Shown: positions 20,401 through 31,973 of the stretch, in pieces
How positions within the stretch are numbered: position 1 is the stretch's first letter
Layout of the letters: each line of letters starts with the position of its first letter
NCBI GenBank assembly: GCA_965112735.1
Contig: OZ218953.1
Location: 4,650,001 to 4,714,000, forward strand
Origin: Phaeosaccion multiseriatum
Taxonomy: Eukaryota > Ochrophyta, other classes
Direction of reading: 5' to 3'
Length of the DNA stretch: 64,000 bases
Notes under the pieces: model-generated
Told to the model about the DNA's origin: nothing
Seen by the model: only the letters and a program-made list of their open reading frames with translations
Database searches by the model: none
Program-made: the position numbers and the translations under genes

Positions 20401-23400
20401 AACAAAACAGGATCGGACCTTCGTGACGCTGTGTGGGCTTGACTGGCGGGATGCAGCGGCAGCACAGGCCACTGGAGGGGCGGCAGTCGCAGCGGCGGAC
20501 AATGACTCCTCGCAGGGAGGCCTCTGGTTCGGCAAGAGACGGCAGATGCACAAGGGGTTTCGTAGCTCCTTTTCCTTCCGCTCTACGCCCCTCCAACAGC
20601 GGAAAGACAGGAGCTCCCCCCCCTTCCCCACCTCCACCTCCTCCTCCTCCTCCTCCTCCTCCTCCTCCCCCTCTCCTGCCCCTGGCTCTGCCTCTGCCCC
20701 GGCTTTCATTCCGTCCGGCGTGTCCCTTGTGCTGCAGAGCCACACCTCTCTCCTACTCGGCCAGGAGGGCGCGGCGGGGCTGGGGTCGTGGGGAATCGTC
20801 AATAGCTTGGCCATCTGTCTGGACTTGTCAGGTCAGGGCCCCCCGGGGTGGAAGAGGAAGAGGGAGAGGTGCGGCGGTAGTACCCAGGATGGCGGTACCC
20901 AGGGGGGCGGTACTCAGGGGGGCGGAGATGACGATGGGGATGGGCATGCCCAAGGAAGCGGAGCAGGAGCAAGACAGCAGACGGCAAGGCAGGAGGGACA
21001 AAGACAGGATGCTGCACCCAATCCCAAGCCGCTTCTCTACGTGACGCTCAGCCCGGCGAGGGGTAGCACAGGCACAGGGCGGAGTAAGTCGAGGCAGCGG
21101 GGGCAAGGTCAAGGCCAAGGCGATCGGGGTAGCAGCGGGACTGTTGGTCTTGGCAGTGGGGGAGGAGGAGGGGGCGGAGGGGGAGCTCGTACCCACGTGC
21201 TGCATGGTGGGCGCTCGAGTGGACGGTTACAGAGCGTGGGGAGGGGTGAGCCTACTCGGGTCCTCGCGTCTTGCCCTCTTGAGCCGCCACCGCTGGCCGA
21301 GCAGGCGAATGGGAGAGGAGGAGGACGGAGAAGCAGGGCAGAAGAAGGGCAGGAGTACTCTGTCGTTGTGGAGTACACTCGCCTCACCAAGGCGCAGGCC
21401 CAGGAGCAGCTCGAGAGGCAGCAGGCGGAAGAGAGGATGAGGCAAGGGGGAGGAGGGGGGGAAGGGCTCTCCATCACCATTCGAGACGTCGACTCAGAGC
21501 GGGAGGCGCCTTCAGAGTCGTCAGCGTCATTGAGAGGAGGAGGAAGAGGGCGACAGGCAGGGGGAGGCAGAGGGAAGGGGGGAAGAGGAGGAGGAGGAGG
21601 AGGAGGAGGAGGAGGGGGAGGAGGGGTGGTGGAGGGCATGCTACGCGTGTATGTCAATGACAAAGACAAGAAGACGGCCCCTGCCCTTGAGGTGCCTCTG
21701 TTGCTGCACACTGTCATCGGGCTGCAGGGAGAGGCGGCTTACGTGGGCATCACCGCTGCTGGGGGGGGGGCTAGCAGTCTTCAGCTCACAGAGTGGGGCT
21801 TTTGGAGCTCCAATGAGGTGGGTACACGTATAGGTATATGGGTATGTATGTATATATGGCGTGACGCCTCTCTACCTTCTGGACATGTCGACCCCTCTAC
21901 CTTCTATATCGACCCCTCGATGCTCTCTACATTACCCCTCGGTGCTGTGTACATTACCCCTCAATGCTGTGTACCGACCTTGCCTGAGCCTCTCTACCCT
22001 CTATATCGACCCTTCGATGCTTTTTGTCGACATCCGACATCCCCTGACCCCTTCTTGTCGCCTTCCTTGCCTTCCCCCATTCCTTCCCCATGCCAATACA
22101 TGGTCATGGTCCTAACGCGATGTGGTGTGACAACATGTATACCCGTATACCCAGATCGGCGCCACGGGGGAGGACGGTGAGTGAAAGAGTGGAGAGAAGG
22201 GTCAGGGGTGTCAGGACACAGAGGGAGGTGTGGGGATAGAGTGAGGGATGCACAGGCTTTCGTTTGTACTCTTCTTCTCGCGCCCCTCTACCACTCATTC
22301 ACAGCCCTTCCTGCGCACAATTTTGGTTTCGCTCTTTAACCTCCGGCGTCCCTCCCCTCCCTTGCCTTGCCCCGCCCTTGCCTGTCCCCCCCCCCCTCTC
22401 TCTTGTCGTTGTGTTGGTGCTCCGAACAGTCGCCGACTCCACTCCGAGCCAAGGCTGGGACGCTCTCCAGTTGCACTACCGAGTAGAGTGGCCGTTACAT
22501 TTGGTCCTTTCGCAGGAACATCTGGTGCAGTATAACAGGGTCTTCTCGCTCATGTTCGCAGTCAAGAGAGCCAGCTTCGAGGTATGGATGGATGGATGGC
22601 AATGGATGGATGGGTATGTTGGCACGCAGGAGTTGAGTGAGTAGTGAGTACGCGAAGGAAGGGAAGAGAGGGAACGGGAGCCCCCCCCCCCCTGCTCCTT
22701 GCCCCTCTTCCATCATAGAGACACGCTACACCCTCTGTGCTCTCCCTCTCTCTCTCCCCCATACGCGCCAAATCGTACCATCCCCTTTCCTTCAGATCGA
22801 TCGTCTGTGGCCCTTGCTCATGCAAGGGAGGTATCGGAGACTCTCCCATCAGGACAACGCTTGGCTCATGTACGTATCCATGCATACTCATGTCCATTGA
22901 TACGCGCCCCTCCCTCCCTCCCTCCCCTCTCTCCATATGCGAGACACGTGCTACCACCCCACCCCCCTTTGGCCGGCTTGCATTCCTCCCCCTCTCCATG
23001 GGCGAGACCCCTCCTTCCCACCCATCCCATTGGACCGGCTTGCAGCCCCTGTCCCCTCTCCATATCACCCCCTTTACCCGTTATGGTACCGTAGACTGCC
23101 ATCTCCCCGTTTGATTTTATTTTCCACCACCTACGTTCTCCCCTCTTATATGGCCAGGCCCTTGTGGACAGTGCGATCAAGCATGTCCTTCTTCGTCAAG
23201 AACATCCTGTACTACTTGCAGGTGAGACGGGGTCGTTAAACGTCTCTCTCTCTCTCTTCCTCTCCCTCTCCCTCTCGCTCTCCCTCTTCCCCCCCCCCCT
23301 CTCTCCATCTCTTCCTCTCTGTTCTTTCTCTCCATCTCTCCTCCCCGATCTTTTCTGTCGCTCTCCGTCCCTGTCTCTCTCCCTCCTCCACCTCACTCAC

Positions 23401-24270
23401 TCATTCACTCCCTCAACCAGCCCACTCACTCACTCACCCGCTCACCCTCTCCTCTGCAGCTGGACGCGGTAGAGGCTCAGTACGCACGCCTGCAAGCAGA
23501 TCTCGCTGCAGCGACGGACTACGACACGGCGGAGCTTGTGCACAAGTCTTTTGTGCTCGCCCTGCAACACAAGTGCTTCTTGGATGTTGTTACTGTAAGC
23601 CAGGCCATTCCCAAGGTGAGTGGAGGGGAGAGAGGAGCGGAGGGGAGAGGAGAGGAGCGTCTGTATCTGTATGTGGCTGTGTATGTTTCTGCACGACGAC
23701 ATGACTCACTCACCCACTCACCCACCAACCCACTCACCCATCCACCCACTGACTTACTACCCCCAGGTGTTGCAATGGGTGCACGCCTTTTGTGCGCTTG
23801 CCAACGCATACACAGACGCCTCCCTCATCCCTCACGCACACGTGTGCGCCATACAAACCAATTTCGCCGAGGAGGTGGACTGTTTGCTGGCCATTGTCAG
23901 CAAGGCCGGGGCGGAGGAGCTGACTCTCCGACTCGACTTTAATTCCTTCTTTAGCAGCAGGAGGGACCCGGCGGGTGGAGGAGGAGGAGGAGGAGGAGGA
24001 GGAGGAGGAGGAGGAGGAGGAGGAGGAGGAGGAGGAGGAGGAGGGGGAGGAGGAGGAGGAGGAGGAGGAGGAGGAGGAGGAGGAGGAGGAGGAGGAGGAG
24101 GAGGAGGAGGAGGAGGAGGAGGAGGAGGAGGAGGCGGAGGGGGAGGAGGAGGAGGAGGAGGAGGAGGAGGAGGAGGAGGAGGAGGAGGAGGAAGAAGAGC
24201 AGCAGAAGCGGAAGGAGCAGGAGTAGGAGGAGCCGGTGTAGGGAGGGGCGGGGGGCGAGGCCAATATTGA
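17451..24270 (+). CDS. TUBGCP4: Gamma-tubulin complex component 4 (1389 aa, 11 exons)
   Basis: Exons are 17451-18035, 18371-18514, 18687-19409, 19752-19844, 20014-20277, 20411-21821, 22430-22581, 22796-22869, 23158-23221, 23460-23615 and 23767-24270. The exon 6 donor (21822, gtacac) was chosen because it alone keeps frame with exon 7. Typical GCP4 blocks are present in order: an N-terminal LxxxLGHAGSI, YLRAMRAGVEEVLLRY, SLAWLLHGVLVDPQ, PAKLAYRILFVGKAV, FMLLGHGDLFHALL, VEWPLHLVLS...YNRVFSLMF, NILYYLQLDAVEAQY and a final LRLDFNSFF. The protein helps form gamma-tubulin ring complexes that nucleate microtubules. It is about twice the size of animal GCP4 because exon 6 adds ~400 residues of Gly/Arg/Gln/Ser low complexity between the two GCP domains. 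The C-terminus adds a run of 73 glycines and a short basic tail. Confidence 0.88.
23977..24192 (+). repeat. (GGA)n tract coding for polyglycine at the GCP4 C-terminus
   Basis: About 216 bp of nearly pure GGA with a few GGG and GGC codons, read in the glycine frame. With the preceding GGT it encodes 73 consecutive glycines after LDFNSFFSSRRDPA, then a short Arg/Ala/Gly tail to the stop at 24270. It lies after the last conserved GCP4 block, so it probably does not disturb the fold. Confidence 0.9.
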
Positions 24271-25308
24271 GGGGTTAAGGGCCCAGAGGCTGTGACGGAG
24301 GGAACGCCCCTGTTCGCCCTCAAAAGGAAGAAAATTTGGAATGCATATTTGTCATCTTGATGTTGATAAATTACGCACACCGACACCCCCTGATTGTTTC
24401 TCTCCTTTTACGATTTATGCTAGAGGTTGTTGTTGTTAGCCTCCCACCGCCCCACCACATGCACTCCTCCCCTACTTATATTGACATACAATCATCCACT
24501 GTACTGTTGCTGTTACTGCTCGCATAAATACAAAATGGGGCCCTTCCGCCCTCGCACCCTTCCGCCCTTCCGCCCTTCCGCCCCTCCCTCGCCCCCCTCG
24601 CCCCGCCCTACCCCTCCTGCCTGCTGCCTGCCGGAGAGAGGGTGAACCCATGGCCCACCTGCCCACCCACATGGCCCACCTGCCCACCCACATGGCCCAC
24701 CTGCCCACCCACGTCGTCGTCAAGTACACGTAGGACATACTGGACCAACGGCGAAGGGCCCCCCTCCTCTCCCTCTCTCCCTCGCCCCTGCCCCTTCCTT
24801 TTGGCTCTTGTTAGGGCCTTTTGTGGGAGTCCCCCGTTTGGGGCTCTGTCTCTGCTCGCGCTGGTGAAAACAAACATAAGCGGCGTCTCCTCTCTCTCTC
24901 TCTCTCTCTCTCTTCGGAGCCCCCCCCGCCACTCCGTCTGACGCTCTCTCACTATCTCCCTCATCCCCCCCCCCCCCCCCAAGCCCCTCACCTGTTGAAT
25001 ACACTGCAACTTGAACCCAGTAAAAATCACTTTCCAACAAGACATAAAAACTGTGTGCCCTGTGCCCTGCCCTTCCTTCCTCAGTTGGACAATCGCACAA
25101 AAGCAGCGAGGCCCCCTGGCTTACAATGTCCTCCCCTCCTAAGAGCAGCGCCGCGGACGTTACAAAGCCCTCCCCTCCTGTCTGGGCCGGGGATGGCGAG
25201 GGACGCGCCATGATCTCGATGGAAGAAACAAAGTCGAGGTAGACAAACGTCGAGGCAGGGACGAATGTCGAGGCACCAGCAGCAACACAAGTAACCGTAG
25301 TCGCTACC

Positions 25309-25352
<44 letters not shown>

Positions 25353-25368
25353 TAGCAGCAGAAGCGCG
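24271..25368. other. Convergent intergenic region, 1098 bp
   Basis: It lies between the 3' ends of GCP4 (rightward) and the ABC1 kinase (leftward). It contains three tandem copies of a 21-bp unit (catggcccacctgccc...) at about 24649-24711, a run of cttccgccc repeats near 24545-24590, C-rich homopolymers, and a (CAG)n tract at about 25313-25348. No gene was recognised. Confidence 0.5.
24649..24711. repeat. 21-bp unit, three tandem copies
   Basis: The unit catggcccacctgcccaccc plus one base is repeated three times without change, directly before a diverged fourth start (cgtcg). It is non-coding and lies in a convergent intergenic region. Confidence 0.85.
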
Positions 25369-28300
25369 CTAGCTCTTGTTGTTACCCCCGCTATGCCCCG
25401 GTGTGGAGGAGGGGTCGTCCAGCACCTTCCCCTCGAGAAGCAGCTGCTGCGAGTCCCTCTTCTCATACGCCTCCGTGCCATCCATCACCACCCCCTCCGC
25501 GATGCGATGCAATGTTCTCCCCGCAAGACGACGTGCAAACTTCTTGCCAATCGTGCCTGCTCCTGGCGCCATCAAGGGAAGCACGGGTCTCAGTCGCCTG
25601 GCTCCTCGCAGCACGTCGCCTGGGCTCGACATGACGGACGACAAGATGCCTCGATTGGCCACAAACTCATCCTCCACTTCGTCTGCGATGAGCGCGAGTC
25701 TAGCCTCGTGCGCGGTGGCGCCCTTGGTCAAGGGGTTGGCGGGCCCTGAGTCAGAGGCATTCATGAGTATCTTGAGGAGGCGTCGCAGCGCACGAAGGGC
25801 CTCCTTGTCCTCGTTGTTGAGCGCCATGGTCTTCTCGTAGGTAGACACCATGCGATACACCATCATAAAGGGCAACTGAAGCGGCAACATCAGAAGGTTC
25901 GGAGGGCGGTCCGCGCTGGGGCGAAGAGACAGCATGGGGATGGGCGGGTCAGCGATGCGGTCCGTCACCTTGCGCATGGCATGCGCAATCTCCAGATTGA
26001 GTTCCCTGCCCAAAGCGTCCGTCATCCTTGCCATCTCCTCCACAACAAGGTCTTGCACATAGTTGCCCTCCTTGGCGAACAAGAGCTTGATGGCTTCAGC
26101 CGCCACCGGGTCCGCCGTGGGGTCGAAAGCAGCAGACATGGACACCCCAGGACGAGGCAGGAAGCCGCGCAGACGAGACCTGATCCCAGCTCGGGTACCA
26201 GCCCCCGCTGCAGTCAAGTCTGATGGGCGGTTGTTGTTCCCACCGCTGTGGTTCAGGCCCTGCTGTGAGTCGCTGCTGCTACCGCTGCTTCGACCGGCGA
26301 AGGCCTCTGATTCGAAGGTGTCCATCATGAGAATGTTGCCGTCCTTGCGCGAGGCCTCTGCTGCCAGCGCGGTAAAGGCTCTGTATCCCTCGATAATTTC
26401 GTCAAGCTGATCCACATGCAGCACATCTCCCTCCGAGCCGTAGAGAAAGGCCTTGAGCATCGATCGCATTCGCGGCGAGTCCTCCGTGAGCAACCGCCGG
26501 CACATGTACGGGAAGCATTCCTTAACGATGGAGTACGACGGGTCCATGGCCAGTCCGAGCCCCTCCAGCGAGCCGAAGGCCCGGATGATGAGCCCAAAGT
26601 AGGGCGGGATAGCAATGGGGTAGTTGCGCGCCAAGTCTTGTACCTCCTCTCCGACGGACTCAATGGTGATGGTCTGTGCCCCTCCACCCTCGCTGAGTTG
26701 CTCCAGCACGGTGGCGAGGAGTGGCACCACCAGCGCCACCTTGTCCTCGTCCTCGGCAATCTCCTTGGGCACGAACTCGAGGGTGACGAGGTCCTGCAGC
26801 GTAGCGTGATAGTCCTTGGCGATGAGGTGAATCACGTACTCGAGGAGAGCGTAGCGCTGGTCTTCCGTCACCTCACATACCAAGCCGTAGTCGAGCACGG
26901 CGAGGCGGCCGTCTTTCGTCACCAGGAAGTTTCCATAATGCGGGTCTGAGAGGGGTGGAAGGGGTTGATGGTGGGCGGCGAATGCGTAGGCAGGTGAGGT
27001 AGGGAAGAAGAAGTAGGAAGGTAGGGATGGAAGGAAGGAGATCATCGTCACCAGTGAGAGGGAGCGACGAACAAGAAAGAAGCCTGCCTGTCCAGCCTGT
27101 CCACTCATCCACATAAGATCCACAAGTGTAGGCTGCCTCTGCCACTCATTTGGCAACTTATTCACGGGACGAGGCCTTCCACCATGCGCCCACAAGTGGA
27201 GACAGACCATCCCCAACGGCACGGCGCTGCAGGTGAGGGCAATTAGATGAGCGTCAAGAGCGGGTGCTCCCGCACGGTCTCTTACGCTCGTCGTCCCTCC
27301 TTTCCCCTCCCCTCCCCTCCCCTCCCCTCACCTTCCCTTCCCTCCCCCCCCCTCCCCTCCCCTCCCCTCCCCTCCCCTCTCCTCACCGGCATGAAGGAAG
27401 CCGTTCTCCAGCAGCTGTGTGAGGTAGCTGTTGAGCAGAGTGGCCTGAATGGTTGCCATCCTGGCCTTGCCGAGGGGCGACTCAGTCTCAAGGTTGGACA
27501 CCTTCACCCCATCCACCCACTCCATCGACAGTACATAACGTGTGGTCATGCTGCCGTACACCTGCAGTCAGAGGGAGCGACGAAGGTGGTGTGTGTGGGG
27601 GGGTGAAGACGAGGCGAAGGAAAAAGGGTGAGAATGACGGCCTTGCTTGGAATCCTCTCGCACGGTGCCTCGCCCCAATCTCCCACACACTCACTCACTC
27701 ACTGTCTACCACCCCCTGTAAGCAGCTAGCTGCTACTCCCCCCCCCCCCCCCACCCCCCTGCGGGACTCTGTCACCCTCCCCATCCCACGCAACACCACA
27801 CTCCTTCTGGGGCCAACCCTGGGACCTCTGCTCGTGCTCCTCCTCCTCCTCCTCCTCCTCCTCCTCCTCCTCCTCCTCCTCCTCCTCCTCCTCCTCCTCC
27901 TCCTCCTCCTCCTCCTCCTCCTCCTCCTCCTCCTCTTCCTCCCTCCTCCGTTCTTACCCCAGGCACGATGATGGCTTCGCCCAAAGCCTCGCTCTTGCTC
28001 AGATCACTGGCAAAGCGAGCAGCGTTGCGCGCCTCCTGCATGTAGTCAAGCTCATCCATGAACCGCACGGCCCACGAGTCAATCATGGCTCGGAAACCAA
28101 GCGCGGCGTCACGCACAAAGCCCACATTGGAGATAATGTTGAGGATGATGCGCATGACAAATAAGTCACGTGTAACCGTAAAGAGCACCCCGGGTCGCTG
28201 CACCTTGACGGCAACGGACTCCCCCGTGGATTTGAGTGTGGCTCTGTACACCTGCCCCAGGGAGGCGGCGGCAATAGGCTTGTCGAACACCGATACATCG

Positions 28301-29598
28301 GCATATACATTCTCCAGTTTGTCCCCGAGCTCCCTCTCCAAGATGATCCTCGCCTCCCGAGCGGAGAAGGGCGGCACCTCATCTTGCAGCTTGCCCATCT
28401 CGATAATGTATGGTTGAGGCAGAATGTCGGGCCGCAGACTGGCGCCCTGCCCTACTTTAATAAAGGCCGGGCCATTCTGCGCCGTGAGGATTCGCATCTG
28501 CTCGGCGCGCTGGGGCATGTTCTCAATCCATTTCTCGCTGACAATGTCCACGAGAAGGGAGATGACGAAGGAGATGAGCATGTAGCTCACTTCGCTAGTG
28601 CGAGTCAACACAATGAGAGGGTGGCGGGAGTAAAACTCGCCCAACGCGTCCAAGTCGTAGTCGCGGGGCAGGTTCTCCATGTCCTGCTTAAGGCACTCGT
28701 CGTTGAAGAAGCCCGTCAGCGTCTGCATGACAGTGAAGGTGCCGAGCACCGCCAAGAGCCCCACGGCCATTTGCGCCATCTCCGCAGGGAGTCCAATCGC
28801 GGTGAAGAAGCCTTCCGCCATGTGCAGGGCGGGGCGCAGCAAGTCCTCGGCGACCTTGGCCACATTCTCCGTGGTTTCCAGCATGGCGTGAGTGACGGGG
28901 TTGGCGGCAAGCGCGTCTGTCACCATGTGGCCCATGCGCTCCGCAACGGTCGAGATGTGCCCCGTAACGGTTTGGTCGGCCATCTGCCCCAGTAGCTGAA
29001 GTTGCTCGTGGTTGAGCACGCTCAGCAGGACGGGCGAGGCGTCGCCGGTCATGCCCTGATAGCCGTCCACGTAGGCTGCCATCCTTTGCCCCACCTCGTC
29101 GGTCATGTCGAAGCCCATGCCCAAGCCCCCCTCCGCCAGGCCCATGGAGAGCGCGGAGGAAGAAGTACCCCTGCTGCCGTCTTTGCGGCTCCTGCTTCTA
29201 CTGCCTCCCATGCCATTTCTTCCAATTCTGCAATTTAGGCATCGTTTCACAGCACTAGAGCTTACCGAACCCCCACCAGCGCCAGTACTGCTCCCGCTCC
29301 TGGTACCCCAACCACTAGTCTTGCCCTTGTCTCCCCCCGTCGCCCACGCTGCATTGCTGCTGCCCGCGCGGGTGTGCAGTGCCGGAGCCACGAGCGGTTC
29401 TACAAGGAACCCCCTGCCCTGTTGAGCTAGCGCCCCGAGGGCCGCGGCGAACAGGGATGTTTTGGCCACCTTACGCCATGGGCCGGACGCCGCGGCCCGT
29501 GGCGCTTCTGTGGAGGAGTGGAACTTGGCTCCCTGACTTGGCCCCTGCTGCTGCGGCTGCCGCCGCGGCCGCTGCGGCTGGTGCTGCCCTACAGCCAT
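25369..29598 (-). CDS. Plastid ABC1-type atypical kinase (UbiB/ADCK family), 1130 aa, 3 exons
   Basis: Minus-strand exons are 29598-27958, 27561-27387 and 26945-25369; joins keep frame. ABC1K motifs are all present: FIKVGQGASLRPD (Lys381 in the KxGQ motif), an Ala-rich loop AAASLGQVYRA, VAVKVQRP, DPHYGNF (catalytic Asn611) and LDYG (Asp624, a DYG variant of the usual DFG). These proteins regulate prenyl-lipid metabolism, in plastids mostly plastoquinone and tocopherol at plastoglobules. The first ATG gives a 45-residue polar lead, then a hydrophobic stretch ending GRG-FLVEP, compatible with plastid import though unusually far inside. A hydrophobic segment (MLISFVISLLVDIV) precedes the kinase. 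The last ~350 residues are conserved-looking but unassigned. Intron 1 contains a ~100-bp (CTC)n tract. It is head to head with uL11m. Confidence 0.88.
27837..27935. repeat. (CTC)n tract in intron 1 of the ABC1 kinase gene
   Basis: About 33 uninterrupted CTC/TCC units lie directly beside the splice donor side of intron 1. Antisense to the gene they read as polyleucine. Similar GGA/CTC tracts occur in other introns and in coding exons of this window. Confidence 0.9.
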
Positions 29599-30046
29599 GG
29601 TAGCGCCCGAAGCCAGCAGCACGGGTGGGAAGAGACGGTGGATCAGATCACACGCAGATCTCGTCCCCGCTGAAACTCGTTCTGAGGTGGATGACAAGAA
29701 ACAAGTGCAAGGGCGCCGCACTTTCCTTGGAAGTTCCTCTCCTTCCTCCTCCTAATACACCGTGCCACTTTACTGATTTGCTGTTGCTCAGCTGCGCAGG
29801 CTTTGGCTCCACCTGCACGGTCGTTATCCACAAAAAAAAAAAAAAAAAAAAAGGGTGGTGAAATGAAGCGTTTCATGTTTCATGGTTTCACCCTCTACCT
29901 CGACTTTGAAAATAGAACTCCATTTTGGCCTCTCCTCTATTTTTTTTTCTTTTCCCCTTCTTACAATCATCCACCCTCCACCTCCAGCTTCATACAGACC
30001 TCTGCCTCTCTCTCTACTTCACTCTCCATCCTTCTTTCTTCTCAAG
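29599..30046. promoter_or_regulatory. Divergent promoter region with an A22 tract
   Basis: These 448 bases separate the divergent starts of the ABC1 kinase and uL11m genes. A run of about 22 A at 29830-29851 lies in the middle and is a candidate nucleosome-excluding element. A T9 run near 29941 and a CT-rich leader precede the uL11m ATG (ctcaagATGGCG). Confidence 0.5.
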
Positions 30047-30947
30047 ATGGCGAACATCGCGCGGGTGGTGAGGTTAAACGTGGGGGCAGGGGTGGCCAAA
30101 CCCGGTCCGGCGATTGGCCAAGCCCTGGGCCCTCTGGGGCTCAATATGATGGAGTTCTGCAAGGCCTTTAACAGCAAAACAAGTGAGATGATACCGAGCA
30201 CACCAATTCCGGTGCTGCTGACCGCCTACAACGACAGGTGAGGCTATTGGCAGAGAGGCACTCCCTGATCTGCACCATCAATCCAGCTCATGCCACAAAA
30301 CTCCATTCCCTTCTTTGCCGAGCAGGACTTTCACTTTCGAAGTTCGCACCCCTCCGACGACTCACCTCCTGATGAAGTGCGCGGGTATCGAGAAAGGTAG
30401 CGAAAACCCGGGTGGCGAGTATGTTGGCGAGGTACGTGCTTCTCCTCTCCAACCCTCTCTCAAAAGGTGGCACCAGCGAGTGTACATTCGTGGGTCGACC
30501 ACCGTCGTGCCGCATCCCTCAGTAGCTTCCTTCCTTTTCCACTTACCCTGCTGTCGTCTCGTGCTGTCGTCGTGCTGCCGTAGGTGAGTGTGAAGGCCTG
30601 CTACGAGATTGCCAAGATGAAGCAGACGGAATCGCACCTCACCTACATTGACCTCAGGAGCCTCACCCGCTCAGTGGTGGGTACAGCGGCCTCCATCGGG
30701 GTCAAGGTGAGGCACAGGAGGCTAGAGATGCTAACTAGGGGGCAAGAGTGGGAGGAGAAGGGGTTGGGTTGGGCTGCTGAGACGGGTTGGCACGTGATGA
30801 AAGCAAGAAGCTAAGCTCTCCTTGCGTTGCGTCGCCCCCGCCCACCCCATGGGACAGGTCATCCATGACGTCAAGAAGAAGGAGGCACCAACCGAAGCAG
30901 CAGCCCCCACCCCAGCGGAAGAGGAAGAGCCTGATGCGATGCTGTAG
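30047..30947 (+). CDS. MRPL11: Mitochondrial ribosomal protein uL11 (169 aa, 4 exons)
   Basis: Exons are 30047-30237, 30326-30431, 30584-30706 and 30858-30947. The protein begins MANIARVVRLNVGAGVAKPGPAIGQALG and continues with LNMMEFCKAFN, the RNA-binding-domain segments and a short acidic Ala-rich tail (EEEEPDAML). This is bacterial-type L11, which forms the stalk base and GTPase centre of the large subunit. No plastid signal peptide is present, so mitochondria are the likely site; many mitochondrial L11 proteins lack a long presequence. The context of the start (AAGATGGCG) is strong. The length is close to other eukaryotic mitochondrial L11 proteins. Confidence 0.92.
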
Positions 30948-31080
30948 TTCCAATAATGGAGTCGTCAGACAGACACGTGGATCGGCCTTGGCTGCGGGTA
31001 CTACCGCCCGAGGAGGGAGTTCGATGCTTCCCGTCAGCACGCTATCCCTCTATCTCCCTCTCCGCCTTTCTCTCTCTCTT

Positions 31081-31112
<32 letters not shown>

Positions 31113-31973
31113 CCCTCTCTCCCACTTGGTGGTGCACTGTGTGAGGGAGAGCCAGCACGATGGATTGCTTGAGGCGGACGTCGTGATATTCTCAGAGGAT
31201 CGGCCGAGGGAAGCTCTCAACCCTCAGCAACCAACCGCGGAGCTGTAAGACGGGGCGAGCCGAGTAGCCGAGGCCGAGGTTTGCTCCTTCCTGCTGGCTA
31301 TGGCCTGATTCCTGGCTGGTGGTCGCTGCGCCGGCCTGGCCCCGAGAAAAAAGAGGGTGTGTGTATCTACCCTGCTACGCTCGGAAGGAAGTGCTCAGAG
31401 GATTTGGAGAGCGCCCCGGAGCGCCTGGAGAAAGGGAACGGGGAAGGGGAAGCCGACTGGGACAAAGTGAACAGATGCGGTGAAGCCTCGCCCCTCAGTG
31501 GGAAACAGCGGGGGTGTGGGTTGGGCGCGACAAGTACGAGCTCGGAGATTGTTGGAGAGAGCCTGCAAGGAAGAGCTATGGGCCTGTTGGAGTGGAGAGA
31601 GGCCTGCCTATCTCCACCCAGTGAGGCTTCGGTACTTGGGGGAAGGGAGAGGGGGAGGGCCTATTGGACTTGTTTTTGGAAGACTTTCTTTCCTTTTTCC
31701 TCATTGCTGGTTACTGGGAAGGGTGTACCGCACCGATGCATCACTCCCTGTTCGTCACACTGCAGCTTTAAAGCTTCCCTTCCTGGGACATGATCGCTGA
31801 GGCCCTGTGCCGATTCATTCGGAAAGCCTGCTCTCCTCTTCTACATCGCACGGCTGTCTCGCCTCCACAGTCACTCATCAGTGGCTGTGGGGGGAGGATT
31901 GTGACTGAATTATAGGATTAATGGATTAATAACGCTCAGAAAGAGACCTCAACCGGACAAGCGGGGGGGGCTC
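30948..31973. other. Convergent intergenic region, 1026 bp
   Basis: It holds the 3' ends of uL11m and the DHH-CBS gene. It contains a (CT)n tract at about 31080-31112 on the plus strand. Open frames between 31240 and 31800 lack ATG starts, recognisable motifs and splice partners, so I call no gene. Confidence 0.5.

Noticed and set aside
23832-24386. Polyproline, polyserine and polyglutamate frames around the GGA tract
   Set aside because: They are shadow frames of the GCP4 polyglycine codons; the conserved GCP4 C-terminus fixes the true frame.
31240-31800. Open frames of 100-170 codons between uL11m and DHH-CBS genes
   Set aside because: They lack ATG starts, motifs and splice partners and lie in a convergent 3' region.
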